A stretch of DNA of 64,000 nt from Rhexocercosporidium sp. MPI-PUGE-AT-0058 (Eukaryota; Ascomycota; Leotiomycetes; Helotiales). A program made the position numbers and the translations under genes. Below are positions 22,580 to 32,608 of the stretch, piece after piece. Every line of letters begins with the position of its first letter. Position 1 is the stretch's first letter. Location of the stretch: positions 4,278,001 to 4,342,000 of the forward strand of contig JAGTJL010000001.1 in NCBI GenBank assembly GCA_020746875.1. The letters are read 5' to 3'. The notes under the pieces are model-generated. The model saw only the letters and a program-made list of their open reading frames with translations, was not told the origin of the DNA and did no database searches.

Positions 22580-23794
22580 TCATGTCCCATATGCTTTCTC
22601 TCCGACCTTCCCCTCCTTCTTCACTCCACCCGCCGCCTCCCTCTCAACAACCTCCTTCAACACCACCTCAAGCTTTTGAACAGCCTCGTCACTAATCTGG
22701 TAATGCACCACCAACCGCGGACCTAGAAATCTCAATCCATGCTTCCTCCCCATCTCAACAAACTCATCCGCCGAAATCCCCACATCGTCAAGATCAAACC
22801 ACACCATATTAGTCTCCGTAGGTTGACTCAACTTCCCTCCCATCTCAGTCCAGATCCCCGCGATCTTCTTAGCCGTAACATGGCTCTGTTTCAATAAACC
22901 CCCTTCACCATTTGGACCCTTCCCAAATGTCTCATCAACAGCTATCCTCGCCGCCGCGGTAACAACACCAGATTGTCTCAAGCCCCCACCAATACTCTTC
23001 CTCACCCACCTAGCATGCTTAATGAACTTCTCCCTCCCGACAAGAATACTCCCAATCGGCGCGCCTAATCCCTTGGAGAAACACAAACTCGCACTGTCGA
23101 ACTCCCTCGTGTACTCCGGTAAGGATCCAGCTCCGGCAACAACAGCTTCCCATATCCTAGCGCCGTCAAGATGCATCTTTATCCCATGCTCTTTTGAAAA
23201 TGCTGATATCCGCTTAACTTCCTCTAATGGCATGATCGTACCCCCGAGTGTGTTCTCCAGACTTATGACTCTCGTCGGACATCCGTGTATTTCGTCTCCT
23301 AAAACGACGTTCTTCTGTACATCTTCCAGTGTTAAGTAAACTCCGTTCTTCGGCACTACGCCTTTCACCAAAGCTCCGCTAAGTGAAGCTACGCCGCCTG
23401 CTTCCCATTCTATGATATGGGCCCTGTGATCGCAGAGGACGGAGTGTGGTGGCTGAGTGAGATGTGTGCGGAGGGCAAGTTGGTTGCCCATTGTGCCTGA
23501 GAGGACGAACAGTGCACTTTCGTGGGAGGTGAGGTTTGCGAGGTGGGATTCGAGGGAGAGGGTTGTCGTGTCTTCGCAAAATACGTCATCGAGGAGGGTG
23601 GTATTTTGAATGGCTTGGAGCATGGATGGCGTGGGTGTTGTCACTACATCGCCTGAAGAGTGTTAGGTCGTTGGAAAGGGAGAGAAGAGAGTGTTGGTTG
23701 AGGAAGACTGACTTCTGAAATCGAATGCTGCTTGTCCTGGACCAGACCATGCTGTTGGCTGTGATGTACCATTGGTGCTGTGTTCTTGGGACAT
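22580..23794 (-). CDS. Threonine aldolase (PLP-dependent)
   Basis: Two exons, 23794-23713 and 23652-22580, 384 residues. It cleaves L-threonine or L-allo-threonine to glycine and acetaldehyde, a glycine source (yeast Gly1 family). The exon junction rebuilds FDFRSDVVTTPTPSMLQA, the conserved N-terminal block. Fold-type I PLP features are ALFVLSGTMGNQLALR, CDHRAHIIEWEAGG, the cofactor-contacting HLDGARIWEA and the PLP-binding Lys in CFSKGLGAPIGS (about Lys221). The length fits the family. The donor is GTCAGT, an uncommon form, but the only one that keeps the frame. Confidence 0.93.
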
Positions 23795-24476
23795 TTTGAT
23801 TGAGTGTTGAGAGAATGTCCTGTCTAAGTGCTTGTAACGAGAGTTCGAGGATAGAGGGGTCCGTTGAAGCGTCGGATGTGATCTAGAGACTAGATGACAG
23901 TTAGCACGCGTACTTGAGACCTCGTTGATAATGACTCACCAAAAGGCCGCGAACAAGGTAAGAAACGCTTCAATGTCTCTCCAACAACTGGACTAGCTTT
24001 CCTAAAAAGCATCTTCAATGGCGGGGTCGAAGATGGGGAACCAGATTCATTCCACCAAAGAGGAAGCTGGATATCTTGGCATCAGCTTCCTTATCGCGTC
24101 CCTTATCGGCACGTGTCTTCTCCTCAGACTTACTGAGGGGCAAACAATGATTAGCCGAGGGCATCGAACTCGCAACTCGTAACAGAATTCCGGACCGAAG
24201 TCCTCCATGCCTTGGAATAATTAATTTTCCGCAAGGAATAACTCTCCTTTTACCCGGAAAAAAGCAAAGATGCGATGTGCAACAAAAGGTGATGGCATTC
24301 TGAGCAGATCTCTAGTTCTGACCAGTCAGTGGATGGCTCAGCTTACTGATTTTGAGATGGGCTTGGTAACCAATCATCGCACTGGAGGACTCCAAGGCTG
24401 CCATCTACTGGCGAGGGGAAAGGAGAGATGGAAATACAGGTGAACGAATCTCTTTGATTTCTAGTCATAAAATACG
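23795..24476. promoter_or_regulatory. Divergent upstream region of threonine aldolase and amidase genes
   Basis: About 680 bp. A stretch at 24150-24230 loosely looks like part of a tRNA T-arm but does not fold as a tRNA. Nothing else is supported. Confidence 0.35.
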
Positions 24477-26329
24477 ATGCCGAGGTCCTATAAATCGAAG
24501 ACGAGGAGACCATGGCAAGATATCGGGAAAGAAGCTCAGGACTTCAGAGATACGAGTCTCGCACAAGTTCCCGGCATTGCTGAAGTGTTCGAGCAAGATT
24601 TACTCTCGAATGAGCTCCCGAAGAATGTGATGGCTATTCCTAGCCTTATCTTGAATTCAAAAGATGTCGAGATCACAGAGTCTTTGCCAGAGGAGTTGGT
24701 CAAGATGCTTGCAAACGGCCAGTGGAGCGCTACGGATGTCATACTGGCATTTCTACGGAGAGCTGCTGTTGCTCAGAGACTTGTCAATCCTCCAACTCTC
24801 CTTTGGATTACTGAGTCTGATGTTCTGCTAGACGAACTGCATCACAGAGCTCCTCTCAACACAAGCTCTCAGCCGAGCCAAAGATCTCGACGAGTACTTC
24901 GCTCAACATGGGAAGCCCATCGGCCCACTACACGGACTCCCAATCAGCGTAAAGGAGATGATCGGAATGAAAGATCTCGGTCTCAATGCTGGATATGTTG
25001 CCTGGTGGGGAAAGAAGGCAGACGAAGACGCTCATGTGCTGCAAATCCTTTGGAATGCTGGAGCGGTTTTCTTTGCTAGGACAACGCAGCCGCAGACGAT
25101 GATGCATTTGGAGACTGACAGTAATCTTTATGGTGTTACGGTCAATCCCTACAATAACCAGCTTTCTTCTGGAGGGAGTAGTGGTGGAGAAGGGGCGTTG
25201 ATAGGTATGAGAGGTAGCTGTCTCGGTGTGGGGAGTGATATTGGAGGTAAGTCAGCCAGCGCATCACTTGATAGCCATTCTCTGATTGCCCTTCCAGGTA
25301 GCATCAGAAGCCCAGCAGCCAATTGTGGCATTTACGGATTCAAGCCCACCTCTTTCCGCGTCCCTACCGACGGATGGTGCTCGACAATGGCAGGCGCCGA
25401 TCCGATCCCTGGAGTCATCGGTCCGATGTGCACAAGTCTTGAAGGTATCAAGCTTTTCATGGAAATTGTGATAGGTTCTCAGCCTTGGCTGCTCGAACCA
25501 GCTCTCATTCCCATCCCGTGGAACTCTTTGCTTCGGATCTCTGCAGACCAACCACTTAAAATCGGGGTCATGTGGCATGATGGTGTCATTACACCTCATC
25601 CACCAATCACTCGAGCTATGAAGGAGCTCGTCTCACATCTGCATATGATCCCAAATGTTCAAATTGTAGACTGGACGCCTTATCTTCACGACGAAGCCTG
25701 GGCTATAATCTCAAGCCTCTACTTCACGGACGGCGGCGCAGAGAATGCAGCTACCATCGCTGAATCCGGTGAACCATGGCTACCACTCACCAGATGGATC
25801 ATCAAAGGGAACCCCTGCGTCAAGAAGCTGTCACCACAAAAGCTCTACTATTGGCAAGAAGAAAGAGAGGCTTATCGAAAGGAATATGCAAAAGCGTGGA
25901 CTGATACCGCGACTGGCGTTAATGTAATGGGGAGGGGGACTGGAATGGTTGATGTAATTCTCTGTCCCGTTGGCCCTGGTGTAGCTCCTAAACATAATAC
26001 GGCGAGGTATTGGGGATATTCAAGCCAGTGGAATCTGCTAGATTATCCCGCCGTGAGCTTTCCTGTCAGCAAGGTAAAGGAGAAAGATGTTGCACAGCGA
26101 AATTTCAAGCCGATGACGGATATCGATGAAGAACACCGAAAACTTTGTAAGTCCTCTCTTCTCCCCCGAGATAGAGTCATTCCTGACTTGAGCAGATGAT
26201 GCGAAGGAATTCGAAGGACTTCCAGTCTCGCTACAGCTGGTTGGACGGAGGTTTGAGGATGAGAAGGTGCTCGCGGTCTTGGAATACATGAAGCAGAAAG
26301 TCCCACTTCCCCTAGATGAAATGCCTTGA
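24477..26329 (+). CDS. Amidase-signature family amidase
   Basis: Four exons: 24477-24782, 24832-25246, 25298-26146 and 26196-26329, 567 residues, typical for fungal acetamidase-type enzymes that hydrolyse small amides to acid and ammonia. The catalytic Ser-cisSer-Lys triad is complete: Lys143 in LPISVKE, the cis-Ser in the Gly/Ser loop SSGGSSGGEGA (about 218-219), and nucleophile Ser242 in DIGGSIRSPA. The first intron uses a GTCAAT donor; the resulting junction RLTNCITELL matches the family. No signal peptide, so probably cytosolic. The exact substrate cannot be read from the sequence. Confidence 0.9.
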
Positions 26330-26924
26330 ATTCTTGTCGATCTTTGAAGTTAAAGACAGCGAAATTCAATTGAAAAGATCGCCACCTACCAAGAAGATAT
26401 GATCATTCATCCAGAACTCTCTCAAAGTCACGCGCTGTCAGCGTTGCATGAGTTCGGACGGCGTTATCAGCGAGTTTCCTGTAACTCAATCCTGTCGTGA
26501 AACCGCAATGTGACCAATAAGGTCCCCTTCCGAGGATCTACAGACAAAGAAAGTCTGGAGCCGCAACCACTAATCACATTAAGTGGGGTGTGCCGAGAGT
26601 TCAAGGGTGTCGCAGGTTGTCTGCGGCAAAATGCGAATCAGTGGTCGATCAAACACTTCCAGCACCAACCCATCTCAACCGACATGCGAGACATGAGATG
26701 ATAGCTCCTAAGTCCCAGCATCACCTTGCACGAAATGACTGGTCGTTTGGCCAAGACACATAAAGACTGGCGTGACAAGTCAAGTGTTGGGACGAGCGTA
26801 TTGCCTATATTGGGACCGGTCTTAAGCGTTTGACGACGTAGTCGATGAATCGATGCTGTAACTGGAGCGCACCCCACTGAATTAGTCTGGATGAACGTGT
26901 TGATGGGAAGAGCAGAAGAATTAG
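26330..26924. other. Intergenic upstream of the small secreted protein gene
   Basis: No supported gene. A minus-strand open frame (26638-27006) lacks recognisable features and overlaps the promoter of the next gene. Confidence 0.35.
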
Positions 26925-26935
26925 GTATATATAGG
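26925..26935 (+). promoter_or_regulatory. TATA box of the BAS2-like gene
   Basis: A clear GTATATATAGG stands about 180 bp before the ATG at 27108, followed by a C/T-rich leader ending TCAAAATGG. Strong TATA elements like this are typical of highly inducible or highly expressed fungal genes. Confidence 0.55.
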
Positions 26936-27107
26936 ACAGCGTCTGGAGCACGTAGGATACCAAAACATCTTCCATCATAGCCCAATTCGTCTTTCGTACC
27001 TTTCATTCTCTACCAAACGACCCGGCGTCGTCTTAATTTCCACACACTCACTTACATTACTTTTAATACTCGAAACGTTCTCCCAAACTTCTCATTTCTC
27101 AGTCAAA

Positions 27108-27566
27108 ATGGTTCGCATTACCTTCACTGTTGTTCTTGCTTGTAAGTTCATCCTAATCCCTAAGTACATACATTGTGTGCTTGCAAGGAGCTTCCGAACT
27201 GACAAATATCTTCAGTCGCTATGACCGCGTTCGCTCTCTCCCCCAACAATGCTGGTGCCAAGAATGTCGGCGCTGGTGATGCCTCTCAATTCATCACTGG
27301 AGGCTGCATTGATGACTCGGACTGCTCTTCAGCATGCTGTGCTGATCTCAGCGGTGTTGGTATCTGCTCTGGGTAAGTTGTTCTCGCCTCCGACTCTATA
27401 TATTGCACACCCTCCCCCAATTCTACTTTCTATGAACTCAGCTAACAGACAATAAAGTGTTGCCGCCGCTTTCCAAGCCGGCAAGGCAGGATGCGGATTT
27501 GTTGACCCCAACGCCGCTGCCACAATCCAGGCCGCTGCCGACCAAGTCGAGAAGCAAGGTTTCTAG
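27108..27566 (+). CDS. Small cysteine-rich secreted protein, BAS2-like
   Basis: Three exons: 27108-27141, 27216-27372 and 27458-27566, 99 residues. The signal peptide is split by intron 1 (MVRITFTVVLA then FAMTAFA). The mature part has NAGAKNVGAG, a QFITGGC segment, DDSDCSSACCADLSGVGICS and GKAGCGFVDPNAAATIQAAA, with six Cys including a CC pair. This matches the family of biotrophy-associated secreted protein 2 from Magnaporthe, a small secreted protein seen in plant-infecting and other Pezizomycotina. The family is spread well beyond pathogens, so an effector role here is only a possibility. A strong TATA box lies upstream. Confidence 0.85.
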
Positions 27567-27842
27567 ATGCCAAAATAACGATTCTGAATGTATTATGAGT
27601 GCTGGGAACTGCATGGTTAGATTAGAGGTTGGGGAAGGCTGGGCTTGATGGGTTGACTGGGCGGGTCTTTGAAAGACGAGACATTTGTATCGACCTCATA
27701 GCTGGGATGACATGTGGAATCTGAGGACGTTCAGCAACCAAATTTTTGACGTGACGGGGTGTTGATGAAGTTGTGATTTTCATCGTCAAAGGACGTAACA
27801 CCAATCTACTAGAGAAAGTCTCCTCCGCCGTTCAAGAGGTCT

Positions 27843-29201
27843 CTAATTATCTTCCCCATACTTCTTGATCAAGTTCCGCATGATACTCTCCGCACCACTC
27901 TTATATCCACCTCCAAACATCGAGTAGTGATTTAGATGATGATACCTACTACGAATCAGCATCATCCCATCCACATCTCCCTAACCCAATCATCCAAAAT
28001 CCATTAATTGTGGAAAACTCACAATTCATATAAACTCCTCCTATCCTCCCACTCCCCAACTGGTTCATCCTTCCCCTTAACCTCCCAATACTCCTTATTA
28101 AACTCCCCACCAAACCCACCAAACATTCCCATAATTCCAAACTCGAATTCACTATGCGCATAACACGCGCTCGGATCGAACACGACTTCTTCGACGCCAC
28201 CAGTCCCGATGGTGCCTTTCCCACGGTTGCCGCTCCAGAGATCGCCGTGTACGACGATAGGGACGATGGGTGAGCCATCTGGAGAAATGAGGTGGCCGGG
28301 GCGGAGGAGGCGTGGGACGACTTTGTTGATTGTGGTTTGGACGAGGGAGGATAGAGAGGTTGAGGCGCCTTGGTTAGTTTCGGCGCCTGATGGGAGTCAA
28401 TAAAAGAAATTATACAGTCTCCTTAAGGTATCGAGAGTAAAATACAGAGAAAGAGCGCTCACATTTCAAAATATGTCTCAGTCTATTCTCCGCATAGAAA
28501 TCCGCCCACTTCATCAAAGTCAGCGCTAAAAATCCACAACTCTAGTCCTGTCGAGATCTGGGATTTTGCAAGGAGGGAAACAAGCGAGGATGCCAACATA
28601 CGCTCTCTTTAAACTCATTATCCTGAACCGTCTCACCACAACACGTAGGGACCGGGAATCCAAACATAGGCTTCTCGTAACCTTCTGGGATAGGCGCTGG
28701 TGTAGAGTGCAGCTTTGCGAGTTTATGGGCTAGAGAAGTGCCGGAACCTGTCTTAGATGAAGACGGAGGTGACAGGTTGAGGAAATCGGTTGCGAGGAAT
28801 GAACCCGAGGATGAGGAAAGTGCGCCGTGAGCGAAGGAGTTTGGGCAAAGTGTTGGGGCGATATTGTGGATTGTGTTGAGGGAGAGATGTTCGCCTGGAT
28901 GGGAGGTGATGTTAGTGTTGTTTTCTCCTCGTCTGGCTCGCTGATCTAGACGTTCACGCAACCAATTTTCTGCGACCAGCTTCAAGGACAGCTAAACAAT
29001 GGATGAGAACCCACCAGCAAACATGACCTCACTTCCCTTTCCACCCGTCTTTACAAAGTACAATTTCTCTTCTCCATCGCTTCCTCGGCTGCTGAGTTTG
29101 TAAGTCGATGAGAAGCCGCTGCTGCCATGAGAAAAGAGAGCTGTGTTTGCTGCGTCAAGGGATAGCGCTTTCAGGATCGAGGGATCGATTTTAGCTGCCA
29201 T
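27843..29201 (-). CDS. Fructosamine/ketosamine-3-kinase family protein
   Basis: Five exons: 29201-29015, 28894-28602, 28508-28463, 28386-28023 and 27945-27843, 330 residues. The family phosphorylates sugars attached to glycated lysines so that the adduct falls off, a protein-repair activity. Features seen are LYFVKTGGKGSEVMFAGE (ATP-site Lys region), then NSFAHGALSSSSGSFLATDFL, ADFYAENRLRHIL, the catalytic loop VHGDLWSGNRGK (222 onward) and the metal-binding FDPSACYAHSEFEFGIM. The C-terminal YHHLNHYSMFGGGY is also standard. The 46-nt third exon is needed to keep WADFYAENRLRH. Homologues are about this length. Confidence 0.92.
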
Positions 29202-29609
29202 GTTGGTGACGTTTAAAAATTGCCGGATGAGGATGCAATTGTGATTATGAGATGTCTGAGGGAGTTAAGAATTGGTGGCGTGACGTAATTGAGCACACGT
29301 GATATTGTTGTACAAGCGAGGGAAAGGGGCATCAGTCCACGATGAGTGAGAGTGCTCTGTTCATTTCTTCCTTCCAGTTAGCCGCAATCACCAGTGAGAA
29401 ATCATCTGCTTTCTCAGAAAAGTTATTACGTCCATTATGAAGAGCCTATATGGACTCTCTACTGTACGTGGAATTCAACGCTTGATGATATAAGGTCGTC
29501 AAATCATGCATGCCCTCAACTCCAAACCTCGGCTTTCCGTTAGTCCTCCAGTGTATCCATCCAGCCATGCTCAAGAACAATACAAAAACATCAAAATAAG
29601 ACATCCTAC
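29202..29609. other. Intergenic, about 400 bp
   Basis: Upstream of the kinase gene and downstream of the Mif2 gene. No feature supported. Confidence 0.35.
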
Positions 29610-31787
29610 TTATTGACTCTCACCAGCTGCAACATCCTCAACAACCTCACAGCCTTGCGAGAAGAATATCCTAGCTGGTTTATCATAGTCATTCTCAATG
29701 CTGTAGAAATTCCCTGGTTCAGTTAGTGCCTTGTCCAAGTCCCATTAGTGAGAAGGATTCTTACCTCTAGGAACCTGCCACATCCCACCCTTTCCAATAC
29801 TGAAAACGTTATCGTTCACCGTGACCTGAACTCGTCCATAGAATACGAAGAACACCATTTGCATCTTCCTCGAGTTCTTAGACTTCTTCATAGAACGAGC
29901 TGGGAGGTCTACCATTCCAGATCCAAAGAAAGGTAGGGTAAGAGTCTTGGCGAACCGGAACGAAGCATGTGGTATGTCGCGAGTGATGATTGCCGCAGAT
30001 GACAATGCAATTTCTTCTTGAACCTCTTCTTGTTGTGATCCACTCGGATCTTCTGGATCCCAGTTCTTCACTTCACCAAATATACGTCCAGGCTCCAGTT
30101 CCCAAGGCTCCATATTGATGTCCTCTTCTTCCGATTCGGAATCTGTAGATTGCTTCTTCGACTTTGGTGCCTTGGATTTACTTCTCGCTACCTTGCGCTT
30201 TGGCTGGTGCACTTCCTCGGCACGAACAACCTCCTTGATCCTAGGTAGTACGAATTTGCCCACGCCATCCTCATTTTCGTCCTCGGAGTATTCTACTCTC
30301 TCGTTCTTCCAATAAGCAAGTGGTTTGATGGAATTTCTGCCCGAGCGTGTCTGTTGAAAACCGGAACCTTCCAGCGGAGTTTCTCTTCGAAGAATGAACA
30401 GTCCACGATTGTTCCTGGGCATAGGTGGACCTCGTTGTACTTGAGGCGAGTCTACTTCCTCGATCGTTGCTAACTTTGGCTTCCGTCCAGGTGCTTTTGC
30501 CTTGGTCTTGGCCGGATTCGTTGGCTCCTCCATAGCAGCTTTCTCCTTGCCCTTGGGCTCCTTGATGGGCGCATCTTTTGCTACTTTCCTGGGTCTGCCT
30601 GCCTTCTTGATAGCTTCGGTCTCGGGGACATCAAGAGAACGTCGCGTCCTCTTCTTAGGCCGCTCCTCAGACTCCTGCTCTGGCTCTTCGGGTATGTCTG
30701 CCACCTCGGAGACGTCTGGCTCAACAGCCTTCTTCGGCCTTCCAGTCTTGCGTTTTGGTGAATTTGGAGCATCAAGTGATGATCGTCCACGCTTTTTAGG
30801 TAGAACAGCTTCGGGTTCATCCACGACTCCTTCCTGGACAGCCTCAAGTGCAGCCTTTTTAGGCCTTCCACGTTTTGCAGCGGGCGCGGTTACTTCAATA
30901 GCCTTCTGCTTTCCCTTTGATTTCTTCGAGGGTTGAGGTTCAGGCTCTAGCTCATGGCTTTCCTCCCGCTCCTGCTCAGGAGCCTCGCCGTCCTCATCGT
31001 TGACCAATTGGAACGAGTCTCCCTCATTCACCATTCCAATGTCCTCTAGTCCAGTATCTTCATGACCTGTGGCAGCGTTGTCTGATGAGATATGATTGAA
31101 TGGTGCCAAAAGCTTGCCATTGGTGAGTTTTGCCGTACTCCTTGCTGGAAGCTCTGAGGTTGCCCGTTTCTCTGGTGATACATTCGTCATCGCAGAATCC
31201 CCGTTGCTGTCAAAGCTGGTATTTGAGAAATCCAGTCTCCTTCGTACTGAAGCAGACGTTGTAGCCACCCTAGGTTCCACTATCGAGCCCCGTATTGGAG
31301 AAGAAACTGGGCCAAGAGAAGGGTTTCTTCGAGCTGGTGATTGCAGGAATGTTTTGATGGGAGACTTGGATCGCGGAGGAGGCAGTCGCGCGCCTGTTCT
31401 CTTTCGTTCGGTGAGGACATCTGCGGGTTCGGGGATGGTACCTGTCGCAAGGTCAGGACTGTTAGGTGGTGGATGTGCGACGTAACGTACTCTCGTCAAC
31501 ATCCATATCTGCTTCACTCGATATGGTCTTGTCCACATGCTTGCGGTTGCCATTCAAGCGTCCCGCTGGGACTTCTTTGGGCTTCTCAGGGGAAGAGAAC
31601 AAGTGATCCATTGGCTCCAAGCCATTCTCATCTCGAACACCGGAGTCGGGAATCGTAATACCAGTTTTCCTACGTACAATTAGATGTGTTCGCAAATCGA
31701 TCTAGAAGGTCCTGACCGTCCTCTCTTTCCCAAGTCAAACAGGTACTGGTTGTCAGTACCTTTGCGCCGTGCTGCCTCGGGTGCCAT
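29610..31787 (-). CDS. Centromere protein Mif2/CENP-C homologue
   Basis: Four exons: 31787-31717, 31679-31501, 31441-29765 and 29713-29610, 676 residues. CENP-C binds the CENP-A nucleosome and anchors the inner kinetochore. The N-terminus (MAPEAARRKGTDNQYLFDLGKRG then RKTGITIPDSGV) matches fungal Mif2 starts. The central nucleosome-binding CENP-C motif is clear: TRSGRNSIKPLAYWKNERVEY, about 448-468. The C-terminal cupin dimerisation domain follows (MQMVFFVFYGRVQVTVNDN and FSIGKGGMWQVPRG, then NFYSIEN...FFSQGCEVV). Between 270 and 370 lie several AT-hook-like GRPKK/GRPRK elements in repeated modules with an RSSLDAP/RSLDVP element. I start at MAPEA rather than an ATG 39 codons upstream because the homologues begin there. 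Confidence 0.93.
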
Positions 31788-32480
31788 CGTTGAATACGAC
31801 GCGCTCAGGATCGCGCGCGTAGTGGGGGATGGACGTTGATGAAGAACGGGAAATCGTTGTGTCAGAAGTCGTGTCCTTTCTGCAATATGCGAACTGAAGC
31901 TCAAGCAAGAAGCAAGCCTTGAGGAATGCGAATTGGTGATGTTGTTGATGCGAGCGATGTGATGTGGGGTGTTGGGTGTAACAACTATATTTCAGCGTCC
32001 ATGGGCAGTCGCGAATGTGAAAACAAGCCCGTTCTGAGTGGTCCGTGCACGACGCGCTTTTTGCCTTCACTTCCCTGTGATACGCTTCTTCCTATTGCTT
32101 ACAACACCACAACAAGTCAATGCCATGAAGCTGCCTCATAACGCTCGTAATTCTTCCATCTTCATCTCCCGTAGCTCTGTGCATCTGATAGTACTGTGTG
32201 TTTAAAATCAGCGCGGGACATCCACTCAGCATTCAATATCATCCTAGACTACGGGCTGGATGTTGTGTAGCTTCTTTCACTTATCAAGAGCGAACAGCAA
32301 TGGTTACATTCTTGATCTTGAGTCTTTCCTTCCCCAATGATTCGATCATCTAGTCCATTATCACCTGTCACTTCGATTTGGAATCTGCGGGAACTCTCGT
32401 GCCGGGGTGGCCGAGCCAGTGCCATAAGTATGGCAAGGCCGTGCTAGAAAGCATGTCGCTCCATTAGAATTCTAAGAACC
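31788..32480. promoter_or_regulatory. Upstream region of Mif2, with a tRNA-like relic
   Basis: About 690 bp. Apart from the tRNA-like sequence at 32401-32470 (listed separately) nothing is supported. Confidence 0.35.
32401..32470 (+). pseudogene. Possible tRNA-Ser-like 5' remnant
   Basis: GCCGGGGTGGCCGAGC reads like the 5' end and D-stem of a eukaryotic tRNA-Ser/Leu. The D-loop position is occupied by a perfect 7-bp hairpin (TGCCATA-AG-TATGGCA). An anticodon-like arm CGTGC-TAGAAA-GCATG follows, with a loop one base short. No T-arm or 3' acceptor strand follows. If it is tRNA-derived, it is a dead fragment; chance resemblance is also possible. Confidence 0.25.
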
Positions 32481-32608
32481 TACGCTACCTCCCATTTTCA
32501 AGTCTTCATTTGTAATTTTGCAAATGAAGCCATGATGAATATCGCCATGGTCGCTGAGTAGTCGCTACTTATCCCCGCAATGACTGTCTTGCCCATTACG
32601 AACCCTAG

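Noticed and set aside
24150..24230. Possible tRNA (T-arm-like GAGTTCGATGCC on the minus strand)
   Set aside because: No acceptor, D or anticodon arms can be paired; the T-stem itself mispairs.
30502..30936. 144-codon plus-strand open frame
   Set aside because: Antisense shadow of the Lys/Pro/Glu-rich part of Mif2, where codon bias opens the opposite frame.
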